A stretch of 64,000 nucleotides of DNA from Lutjanus erythropterus. Its lineage: Eukaryota > Chordata > Actinopteri > Lutjaniformes > Lutjanidae. Position numbers and translations under genes: made by a program. The notes below the pieces were generated by a model. That model worked only from the letters and a program-made list of their open reading frames with translations, did not search any database and had not been told where the DNA came from. This document shows, in pieces, positions 33,913-44,106 of the stretch. Every line of letters begins with the position of its first letter. The stretch's first letter is position 1. The stretch is from contig CM034595.1 of NCBI GenBank assembly GCA_020091685.1, positions 23,855,564 to 23,919,563 on the forward strand, given 5' to 3'.

Positions 33913-36020
33913 TTGTTTTGCTCGTATGTATATGAGAAAGTTCATCAAATATGTTGACAAAAACAAAACAAAACAAAAAAAAAACCTGTAATCAAAGTGA
34001 ACTCGTTCCATCCGGTCTTTCTCTTTATACTGAAGTCAGTCCACATGAGTACACAGTCTCAGCAGCAATAAATGCCATAAGCTGTTTCCACCTGGGACTT
34101 ATTCAACAGGGAGTTGCTGTAAAACACTTACAGAAGAGCAACAAATCTCTGACATGAAATAATGCCCTCTGTCAGCTCTATACTGCCCATCTCCATCTGC
34201 ATCGCTGCACCCCATTGCACAGACCCAGCAGCAGGGCCACTGATGCAACACGCTCGGCTCTGCCCTGTTGTTCCCCGAGGGCACAGATAACACAGCGGCT
34301 CTACCGGGCTGCCGGAGCCACATCCACCAGAGGAAACATGCAAAACTGACTCTTTCATACATCAGGACCGAGAGGCTGCCCAACATGAGAGCCATTAAAT
34401 GTTATTAGTAGTCCTCCTCAGGCCTGATGCTGCAGTGAAGATTGTAAATACATGATCCCCCTCTAGTGGTGGATGTAAAAGTGTGGTGATGGTCATTGTC
34501 ATTCTGGGCAGTGCCTCCCCATTGATCCTCATTCAGAAAGATAGAACACTGCAGCAGAGGGAGAGTGCAACACTGGAGCAGGATGGATGCAGTACTCTGT
34601 GTACATTATGCCAGTTCAGCATATGGGAGTTCAAAGAGTGTCAACATCCCAGTGGAAAAGGACTTTGACACAGAAATAACTCTCAGAACACGGCTACAGA
34701 GATGTCAGGTTGAATGTGAATAGACTGTTTTCGCAGAAGATATTTTGACATGTCACAGTAGGGAGAAATAATAGAACTAATGAAGGCTGAATTCAATTTA
34801 GCTGCTGCAGTTTCAGGCTCTTGTATTGTGACTGACTGTCATACTTACTGAAACACTTAACGGATGAAGTGTGATTTTTATACTCTGACAGCTCAAAATG
34901 TCTGCTGTGAAAAAAGACCAATCAGTGCCATTTGTCAGCGATTAAAGAGATCGTAATAAAGAGAAATGTATTTGCACGTGTAAGGGGTCGGTCTCAAAAG
35001 TCATGATATTTGTCAAACACAGACAGACTGCAGTTCTAAAGAACAGTGGAACTGCAGAACCAGACTGCGTATAGAGGTGTGACGAATGCTGTTAGTTGAG
35101 AATTTAACCCCACTGTACAGACCTGTATTTTAAATCTGAATATCTTTTTTAAAACGTCATTACCTTGATTTGATCTACTTCAAATGCAACCAACAAGTTG
35201 ACTCATATCTGACGTAACATTTTTATCATCGTTACGGACTGTCGACCCTTCCTCCTCCCATTCACATGCATCCCAAGAAAGTGAATGTGAGAAACAAGAA
35301 AAGAAGCTGTGAGATGAGATTTCAGATGATTCTGCTGTAATAAAATTTGTCTAAACAAACCACTAAGAGTCCATCTACAAAACAATGTCTAAAAGAAAAC
35401 ACATAGGTCCTAGCAGTGTGCAGCGAGCTAGCAAGTTATACTAAATATGTTATTTTGGTAGGCTGATTTGGAGAAACCCTATGAATCAGCTTATCATAAT
35501 AAGATTCATTATCATTAGTTACCATCCAACTAGAGATACAGGGTTATTACATCCTTATTACATCAGTCAACCTTAAAAATAATATGGAGTTTAATTACAG
35601 ATCAAATGTATGTTAAATGGCCTTGGATGTCATCTTCTGTGTTTATATTGTTAAATGTAGTGTATTGATTATCTCTTGTTTTAATTTTTGTGACCGCAAC
35701 ATCATGTTAAATGTATGTATTTTGTTTCTTATGCTCGTGTTTTTTTTTAATCTATGATGTTGCAAATGGAGCTGCTAAAACACAAGACAAATCTCAGACT
35801 TGTTTTGGCAACAGAAGTATCAATCAATCAATCGATCAAACAAGTTATATTTTTGATTGTGATAAAGAATAATGATACAGGCCACAAAAACCCATGCAGC
35901 TAATGAATACAGTTACATTAAAACAATGTTAACTTATGACAGCTCCGACATAAACATCACATGCTGTTGTGCAGCTGCCTCGCTGGGTGAAAGAGCCAGA
36001 GATGTGACGGAGCTTTGTTC
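33913..36020. other. Intergenic region, no gene supported
   Basis: Open frames on both strands (for example around 34100-34395 on minus) have no recognisable domain and no splice context. I see no clear transposon ends in this stretch. A short CAATCAATCAATCGATCAA run is at 35821-35839. Confidence 0.45.
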
Positions 36021-36090
36021 TTGCCTCGGTCTCGACAGACTCTGGTCTTGGTCTTGACTTGGCCTTGGTTTAGATGGTCTTGACTACAAC
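36020..36090. repeat. CTTGGTCTTGAC-type repeat fragment
   Basis: The words TCTGGTCTTGGTCTTGACTT, GGCCTTGGTTTAGATGG and TCTTGACTACAACAC follow one another. Repeats of this wording are widespread in fish genomes. A related piece, GGTCTTGGTCTCGACC, occurs at about 56429-56446. Confidence 0.5.
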
Positions 36091-36544
36091 ACAGGAACCT
36101 ATAAAAACTGGCCCAAGGAAGAACAACCGGAGAGTGAAGGCTAACCCATCTGGTCCCACAGAAGAGCTACGGTAGCACAGATTGTTGAAAGAGCCGGCTG
36201 TGACAGAAAGGTGTCAGAACTGGTCAGACTACCCCTGCTGACCCCTGTCTACTGCCAAGAGTGCCTACAGTGGGCGTGTGAACATCAGAACTGGAAGATG
36301 GTGACGTGCTGTTAACAAAGTGTTGACATGGCCTCTGAATTCACCAAATCTCAATCTAATCAAGCATCTGTCGGATGTGCTTGAACAACAAGTCCAATGC
36401 ATGGCGGCACCACCTCACAACTTAAAGGGCTCAAATGATCTTGTGGAGTCCATGCCTTGACACGTCAGGGCTGTTTTGGTGACACAAGGGGGACCTACAC
36501 AATATTACATTATCAGGCAGGTCGTTTTAAAGTTGTGATCACTG
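36090..36544 (+). mobile_element. Internally deleted Tc1-like transposon relic
   Basis: The right end is recognisable as a Tc1-type terminal repeat: CCTACACAATATTA followed by GGCAGGTCGTTTTAAAGTTGTG and GATCACTG, then TA at 36545-36546. Inside, KVLTWPLNSPNLNLIKHLSDV (in parts, about 36318-36380) is the C-terminal transposase block. The left part, around CCATCTGGTCCCACAGAAGA, is the N-terminal half. The middle, with the first two catalytic Asp residues, is missing. In the usual IEH motif the Glu is Lys. Confidence 0.75.
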
Positions 36545-36950
36545 TATAACTTCGGCACTGTACTTTTTGGCAACCGCTACTCAAACAGGAGTTACTGGCA
36601 GCTGCAGATTTGGTACACTAGCTTGTATTTAGCATAAACTGTATGACACATGACGTCACCCACGGGTTTCTGAAGAGCCATTGTGAAGCTCACAGTGTGG
36701 CGGCTCTGGCCATCACGATCCTGGCAGGGCCTGACTCCATTTAACTCGCAGCTAATCCAAAAAATGGGCAAAGAGTTGCAGTTTGGGTGCAGCTGACACC
36801 CACCAGTCACTCAAAGTGTCCATGTCCCTAATTATGCACTCCTATAAGCCATAATTGATTTTTAATGGGGGAGTTCCATAAAGATTCATGGCCTGTACCA
36901 AAATCAGTTTAGTAAAGCTTTAGATTGTAACCTGCAATGTAATTTTGTTT
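36545..36950. other. Intergenic, nothing recognised
   Basis: No coding exon, repeat end or RNA gene can be supported here. The 72-codon minus-strand open frame shows no family similarity that I recognise. Confidence 0.4.
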
Positions 36951-36955
36951 ATTAG

Positions 36956-37409
36956 CGATGTACCAGCACAGTACCTACCAATACATATATGTAGGTAACA
37001 AGTTGGAATGAGGAAGCAACATTTCGGAATTTTACAAAGGATTTATACTGTAGTTATTTTCTAGCTACCTATTCTACTGTTACAGGATAAGTATGATCTA
37101 CTGAGCAATTATCTGGACATTTGTGATGAATTTAGAGAGACTTTATACTGTAGTTATTTTGTAACTAATGTGTACCTATTCTAATATTACAGAAATGTAT
37201 TCTAAAGCACTGACACTTCTCTCCTTGTTACATATAGTTATACAGTAACTACAGGACATGCAGGCAATAATCTAAAGCGATTACTATTACTACCCTGTAG
37301 TTAAAAAATAACTGCAGTATAAATTCTAAAATCTAAAAATAAAAGTAAAATCCCAAATTGTTATACCCTTATTCCATCATGCAACTCAGTACCTACATAT
37401 ATATGTGTA

Positions 37410-37447
<38 letters not shown>

Positions 37448-37470
37448 CACTGTAATTACGCAGTAAGTTG
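36956..37470. repeat. Palindromic element with internal direct repeats and TA microsatellite
   Basis: The left arm (CAGTACCTACCAATACATAT at 36967, TTTATACTGTAGTTATTTTC near 37048) is matched in reverse by the right arm (ATAACTGCAGTATAAATTCT near 37308, CTCAGTACCTACATATATAT near 37385). In addition, TTTATACTGTAGTTATTTT occurs twice in direct order (about 37048 and 37141), each followed by CCTATTCTA and TTACAG. A TA microsatellite (37395-37449) lies in the right end. A MITE-derived structure is likely. Confidence 0.68.
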
Positions 37471-38690
37471 CGTCTAAAGCATTATCATCAGTTTTAATAT
37501 GGTTGTAATTGACTTGTAATGGTAATTGACTTGCTTGTGGAGTCAGCCTCAAGTGGCCGTTCAAGGGACCGCAGATTTTGGCTCTTCATATCCGGCTAAT
37601 ATTTGTTAATCGGATCAAATTTTTGTATAATTTTGTCTTTTATGGGATTTGCTTGACTGCACGAAAAATACAAGAAGAATACAAGATATCATGAGACTTA
37701 CACATTAATCAAGCAGATAGTCTCAGCATTCATTACTGTTCTTTCCAGCGTCAAAGGAAGACATGGATGCCGCTGTAATGTGCACAAGTGTGGTCAGTGT
37801 GCGCATGGCTGCATACATGAGCGTACATGTGTGCCCTTCAGTGTGTTCAAGCATAAATCAGTGCTGCTGACAGGGCCACTTGAGTGGTGTGGAGACAAGA
37901 TTGTTCACATCAGCATACTGTAGATTATTGATGGCCTCAGACCCACTGTGGACACTTTCTATCAATCTCATATGATGGAGGAGCAGAGACGGGCTGCGTA
38001 ATTAGAAGCAAAGTCATTTTAAAGAACAGACACATATGCGCAGCAAAACAAATAGTAGATGTCCTCTAGAGGAATCAATTCATTCTGGCTGTCATGGGCC
38101 CAAAAGTCTGTCTCCTAACTGCACTGTGGCATCACAACAGTCCCCCCTAAAAAGGAATGGAGCTTGACTGTTTTGCACATTGTAGGTGTTTATTTTCCTG
38201 TCACAGCCTACAGCCTGTTTCGTCCCTTTTCTCCGATTCTCTCCTGTTCTGTCTCTCTGTCCCTGGCTCACTCTCAGTTTGCAACCCCCCCCACCCTCTT
38301 TTCTGTCCCCTTCCCCCTCTCCCTGCCCTCCCTGCCCTCCCTGTGCGTGGCTGGCCATTGGTGTTGGCCTCCCTCTCTCCCTGTGCCACGTATGTAACCT
38401 AAACTGTAGCAGAGCCAAGCGGGGCTGGGCTACGAGAAAAGCTTTCCATAAGACCAGGCTGAGTCTGTGAAGTCTCTCTGGACCTTGTTCAGTGAGGAAT
38501 GAAATGGGGCTGCACACTCTCATTTTCTTCTCTTTCAACCACTTCATTTTCACTCAGTGTGCTCCATGTCCGCATCTGCCTCAGACATTAGTATTCATTC
38601 CCCTTTTCATCCCTATTTCATCTCCTTTTCCATTCTCTCTGTCTTTTCTTCCACCTAATTTTTCCCTCTCCATATGCGCTGCCCCAGGAA
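37471..38690. other. Intergenic region with a pyrimidine-rich tract at about 38220-38400
   Basis: The C/T-rich part contains CCCTGCCCTCCCTGCCCTCC and similar words. The long open frames on both strands here (up to 153 codons on minus) are artefacts of this low-complexity composition. No splice-supported gene is seen. Confidence 0.5.
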
Positions 38691-38880
38691 AAAAAGTGCA
38701 CTGAAGAAGACTTAACCTAGGTAAAAGAAAGTACACTAAAGAAGACTTTAATAAGTACACAAAAGTAGACTTAACCCAGGCACGAAATAAGTACACAGAA
38801 GTGGACTTAATTCAGGTTAAAAAGTACACTAAAGCACACTTAGCCTGGGTGAAAAAAGCACAATGAAGTACACTCTAAGA
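38690..38880 (+). repeat. Imperfect tandem array of AAGTACACTAAAGAAGACTT-type units
   Basis: Four to five units of roughly 35-50 bases follow one another. Each has AAGTACAC(T/A)(A/G)AAG, GACTTAA and often CC(T/C)(A/G)GG. Examples start near 38694, 38729, 38754, 38789 and 38822. Units are diverged and of unequal length. The last grades into ACACTCTAAGAAAATT near 38870. Confidence 0.7.
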
Positions 38881-38989
38881 AAATTTAGTATGCTCAGGAA
38901 TAATGCACTAAAGTGTGCTTCAGCTCAAAGTAGCATTTAATAATATTTTAAGTGCATTTGAAAGTTGTTCCAAAGTCAAATTATATCTA

Positions 38990-39490
38990 CAATGTTACTG
39001 TAGATATATGTTAGACATTATTAGAGGGTAATTAGGGAAACATTACAACAAAACATTACACTAAAGTGTATTTTTACCACTGTTAGACCCTTATTAGATT
39101 TTATTAGAGGATAATTTGTGACATACTACAATGGGACTGTAAACTAAAGTGAAATCACATCTGCTGCTTCCCCATTTAAAAACAATATGTGAACCAGATC
39201 TCCAAAATAACAGCTAAAATTATAGAGGCAGAGGAATATACTGTCTGTGGTTGACTGCACAGACTAATGTACTGTCGACAGATGTGTCTCAAGTAGCAGA
39301 TATGTGATTTCACTTTAATTTAGAGTACAGTTCTGTTGTAACGTGTGCCTAGTTATCCTCTGATATTGTCTAATACGGGTCTAATACTGTCTAATAAAAA
39401 ACAATTTACAGCTTTTTACATCTCATTACAATATAATTAGGTGCATGGTGTCTAATTAGGTTATAGCTCTGTTTGTTTACAGACTAATAA
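38990..39490. repeat. Foldback element with arms around 39075-39170 and 39290-39395
   Basis: AAAGTGAAATCACATCTGCT at about 39145 is the near-complement of AGCAGATATGTGATTTCACTTT at 39296. Further out, GTTAGACCCTTATTAGATTT and AGAGGATAATTTGTGAC pair with GTTATCCTCTGATATTGTC and TAATACGGGTCTAATACTG. The outer flanks (GTTAGACATTATTAGAGGGT on the left) extend the same pattern. No coding capacity. Confidence 0.72.
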
Positions 39491-41300
39491 AGCATGTTAT
39501 TAATAATTCTTGTCTAATTTTATACAAAGTACAGCTTGTCACATCTTCTATTAGTACTGTAAAATAAAGAGCAACCCCCTTTTTTTTTACCTGGGCCTCT
39601 CTGCTGCCTCTCCGTTTCACTTTCACTCTGTCTCTGTGTCAGATTTTCAGTTTCCTCACAGTATATTGTGTTGCTGTAAAATGCCACCCTGGCCCCTCTC
39701 ATATAAACACATGCTCCTCCTTCACCCTTACTTAATGTCATTAACAGGTGGCTGTCTAAAATAGACACACACACACTGTGACAGATACACAGACATGTTT
39801 TTAATCAGGGCTGTCGTCATGCGAGTGGAGTGGACCACCCTGCAGGCAGCACCGTTGCTCATTGATTTAACATTTCAAACGTGTGTGTGCAGCATGAACG
39901 GGGTGCTGTTGAGCTGCAGCATGAGTTGCAGGTGCAATCTCAGCAGTGCAAACACACATTTAATCATCAACAGTGTTAACCAACCAGGCTGCAGCCCCCG
40001 CCTCCCTTGTTACACTCACTTTCCATAACCCTTATGTACCTCCCTCCCACCCCTTTCTCTCTCTCAGTAACTCTCCCAACAGAACTCTTCCCCCTCTATT
40101 AAGTTTCAAGCGTCTCTTACTCCTCAACTGAACAACACACACCAAACAGGTCAGACTTATTCTTCTTTTCACTCAAGTGCTTTAAGCTGCTTGTTGCTTT
40201 CTTACTCCCATATGCCACACAGGTGGCCGTGGCTGGCTTCGGTGAAATGGTGGAGAGAGTTCCTCATTTTCACAACATTAAATGCACCCGTCTGTACAGG
40301 CTTATGATCGCCTCAGCTGCTGTAGAACTTAAGACAGTGCACCAAAGTATTTGTTGCATTGTCAACCTCAAAAATGTGCATGTTTACACTGCTTAGGGTA
40401 GGTTAATCTTGTGGTACAAAGTGGGCATTTGTCTGTGTATTATTATCCCTCCGGAGTAGAGTAACCTGGCATGCTCTGACCCCTCAGATCACCCTGTGGT
40501 TAATATGGATGTAATGTGATCAAGGTTTGTAATTCTATGATCACTAACATGGCTGTCAGCAGCTGCAGGCCTGATATTCTTTATTGTAATTAATGTTAGT
40601 GGACTATCCTAATGCATTGTTGTTATGTCAGACCTTCGGTTCATTAGACACATGCATACATTTGTTTTTTGTTATAGTGCTTACTGTAAGTTAGGATTGG
40701 TAGACAGATTTCTCTCATTCATTAACTTTTGGCGGAGTAATATTGTGATGATATAATCTTATAATGCTATATTTCCACAAATCTCTGCTGTTTAAATTGA
40801 TTAATTCTCCAAACAAGATGTAATTCAAATCTAATTCAATTTCTTTGTCAAAACAGTGTCACCACAAAATCAGTTTTATAGCTGTTCTAGAGATCTCGGT
40901 CATATCGCGTGATCTTCCTCCCATGGAGTTCACTCTTTCACATAGAGTCAACTGACATTATTGTTTTTAACTGTGAAGCACAGTTTATTGCTTTGAACAT
41001 TAGTTTTGTTCATTTATGTTTTGTTTATTTTATGTGATTTTCAGATCGTATGACATTGCACAGTATCGCATTGTGTTGCAAGATGACATCTCAAATATCA
41101 GTCAAAAAATCCAAAGATTTTCAGTTTACAATATAAAACAGTCAAAAATCCTCACAAGCTGGAAAAAGCTGGAGCCAGAGGATGGCTTGAGTTTAAGTAA
41201 AGTCTGTGTAAGGGAAAAATGACTTTTTCCTCTAAACACATAATACATAGTTGTTGAAAACATGTGAAAAGACTGAAAATTATGTAGCACTGAATTCTGG
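39491..41300. other. Intergenic upstream of cacng6, nothing recognised
   Basis: No exon is supported. Open frames lack domains. Sequence near 39530-39780 is moderately pyrimidine-rich. Confidence 0.4.
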
Positions 41301-41660
41301 AGTCACACCGGTAAACTGTAGTTCACGATTTCTGTGTTCAGGATTTTTTGGGGGTACTGGAAACATGGCTTAGTGACGTGCTGGAGTCGTCGTTACCCAA
41401 ACACCTTATAAGCCCCACAAAGCGTCAGATGAATGGCACCACCTCCCCCTCTCCTCACCCTTGCTAACAGTCAGTTAAAAACGTACCTTTAACGAGTCTC
41501 TCAGTCCGAACCAGCCCAGCAGTTCACTTCAGTTCCAACCACCTGACACAGAAGTGTTGCAGGTCGTTTTCAGGTCGTACCAGTGTTTGACACTGAGACA
41601 CAGAGCAGACGTGCCCCCAGCGTTTCACATCAGAGAAAAATGGTCTTTTTGTGATTTTGA
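41300..41660 (+). other. GC-richer island, possible distal regulatory or repeat piece
   Basis: Between AT-rich flanks this stretch has CTGGAGTCGTCGTTACCCAA, CCTTATAAGCCCC and CCCCCTCTCCTCACCC. It could be an upstream promoter of cacng6 or part of a repeat. I cannot decide between them. Confidence 0.25.
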
Positions 41661-42217
41661 GACCTAATTTTATATACTTAGTGTATTTTTTTTTTCAGTC
41701 ATTCAAATTTGTTTGGATGGTTAACACGTTTCTGTGGTGTGACAAACTCAGATCAAATATTTATTGTTGCTTTACAAGATCTTTAAGTTTTAAGGCAACT
41801 GTCTTTTCTATTTTTTAAGTTTATTGAGTTTTAAGACACAAATAAAAGTTGATCTATAATATTTAGCTGAGATAATTTACTTTTCTTCTTTAGATAAACT
41901 CGAGTCTTTGACTTTTTTAAACCCAACAAATCTGGATCTAAAGAACTGTTCACAGTGTGTTGTGAACCCCATTTTCATTATTTGGGGATTTGAAAATGAA
42001 ATAGTTGCAACTGAAAATATTAAATTGCTAACCATTACTCAAAAACTTACTACATTACAACTTTTTTGTTTCTGACACTCAAAGATTTATGTTTTTCTCA
42101 GAAGAAAAGTATATTGCAACAAAACAACAAAAGAGGATCAGGCCTGCAAAACTTTTTTTTAGTTTATTTCAAGAGAGAAACTCAAAAAGTTTGTGAAGAC
42201 AGTTGCCTTGAAATTAT

Positions 42218-42266
42218 TATTATTAGTTTGTTCTTCTTCTTCTTCTTCTTTTTTTTTTTTTTTTTT
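42218..42266. repeat. TTC and poly-T low-complexity tract
   Basis: ATTATTATTAG, then TTCTTCTTCTTCTTCTTC and a run of about 20 T. Simple sequence without further structure. Confidence 0.9.
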
Positions 42267-42785
42267 ACAGTGAACAGACTTAACCAATGAACAAACTAAT
42301 TAGCCTACTAATAAAAAGTTATTTAAATAAAATCAGAATGATTTAGTTTTTTCATATTTCTAAGTGATTAATGGTATGATTGATTTCAGCCCATAGGCCA
42401 ACAGCAAAATATTGTACACAAAAGACTTGCACTTAGTGGGTTCATGTGGTGCGTTGCCTATATAAAACCTCTGATGCTGTCAGCGTAAAGCTCTGAATTA
42501 AGTGATCCACCAACTGCTGGTGCTGCCTTCCTGACTGGCCGGGCCTCTCGCCTCCACTACGTGACCTGTTGGATTGCACAGCAGAGTTAATTACTGCAGC
42601 CCTCTCTCTGTCAGAGGGTTCAGGCATGAATTATCACCTCTCATGCACCCTGTGCAGAGCAGCGACACCGATGTACCCCGTCACTCACGTTGTTTAAAGG
42701 CCCCTCACTCACACTTTGGAGTAACAGAAACAACTCAATAATCCTGGATTCAAATACAGTGTACAGCATATACCACACACTAAAA

Positions 42786-43204
42786 CAGTGGTTCTCAACC
42801 TGGGGGTCAGGACCCCCAAGGGGGTCGTGAGATGATTTCTGGGGTTTGCCATATGGTTGTTAAGAATTAAAGAAAATAACATACTGTGGCCAGCAGCACA
42901 GAATGAGAGCCAGTAAGCAGCTCTGACTGAGCTGACGGACAAAGTTAGACATTTAAAGTCATCACGTTGTACTTTGAGAAACTGGGATGAACATTTTTCA
43001 GTATTTTCTGACATTTAATAGATGTTGCAGCCCAACGTTAAACACCACAATTGTTGCTATTTGAGAACTGCTAATAAATAAAATTATTTGTACAGGCGGA
43101 AGAAAAAATTGACTTAGAGCCTGACAAGCCCCACCCGGGGCAACTATTAACATTGAACCCTGACACCAACTTGATTTGTGACTCAAAAAGGTTAAGTACC
43201 ACTG
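42786..43204. repeat. hAT-like MITE
   Basis: It starts CAGTGGTTCTCAACCTGGGG and ends AAAAAGGTTAAGTACCACTG, an imperfect terminal inverted repeat opening with CAGTGG. CAGTGGTTCTCAACC with a GGGGTC(A/G)GGACCCC block is the mark of a very common vertebrate non-autonomous hAT family. The flanking octamers CACTAAAA and CACAAAAC are similar but not identical, as expected for an old 8-base target duplication. No transposase is present. Confidence 0.82.
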
Positions 43205-43206
43205 CA

Positions 43207-43232
43207 CAAAACACACACACACACACACACGC
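43207..43232. repeat. AC dinucleotide microsatellite
   Basis: About eleven AC units directly beside the right end of the hAT-like element. Confidence 0.95.
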
Positions 43233-44106
43233 ACTCATGCCAATTCAAAAAGACAGTCATGGCTGCAGATTCCAAGCGTTTCCCAGCACATGTAATGCAG
43301 GATGGGAGGTATTTGTAGCAACCCATTATCCCCTCAGATCAAACGGGATCTGTGTCTAAGCCACAGATAGTATACCTGCTCTGTTGTTGACTCCTCTGGG
43401 AAAATAGAGGATGTGTGGTCCCAGTCTGGCGCTGTGGTGTTATCTCTCACCTTGACCCCGCACCAAACGACTCCACCACCAGCTCATCCAGCCCGATTTG
43501 TTTCTTCATCTGAAGCAAAATCTGCCTTTCAGGGAAACGCCATATGGCTTATCTATTGTTGGCTGAGAGCATGTCATATGGCTTTTAGGGAGGGATCACT
43601 GTAGATGCTGATAAAGCTGTTGGAAATTAAATATTACGCTGGTGATGAAAGGATTTTTTTGCTCTTGTGTGAAGCATATGCTGGCTGCGCTTTCATCTCT
43701 CTGTTTCATCTCTCTGTTTCACAGGACTGGACGAACAGAAAACACTGGCTCTCCTGGTCCTCGCCTCCGTCTCCTCCCATTTTATCCTTACTTCATCCGC
43801 CCCCCTGCTTCATTTTAGCTTTATTCATATCGCTTTCTGTCTAATTTCATTGTTCGGCCCACTTATTTTTACTTGATCCTTTGTTCACTTTGGCAGCTTT
43901 TGTTCAATTTACCCATCCATCACAGGAGAGCTGATAGCTTTGTCTCCTCTTTTTTAATATACTGCTTTAAACACGTCCAAACCTGCACCCTCTTCACCCT
44001 AAACTTCTTTCCAGCTTCCATCTTTTCATCTATTATTTCCTCATCTAATCTTTAACCAAAGTGCACTGTTCCTTCCCCTAATCTTGCTTGGGCCTGGCCA
44101 GTTGAG

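Noticed and set aside
34099-34395. 98-codon minus-strand frame rich in Cys and Trp
   Set aside because: No family match, no splice or polyadenylation context, and overlapping frames on the same strand are equally open.
38092-38553. 153-codon minus-strand frame
   Set aside because: It lies on the C/T-rich tract. Its Gly/Arg/Glu-rich composition is explained by low complexity, and three other frames are open over the same place.
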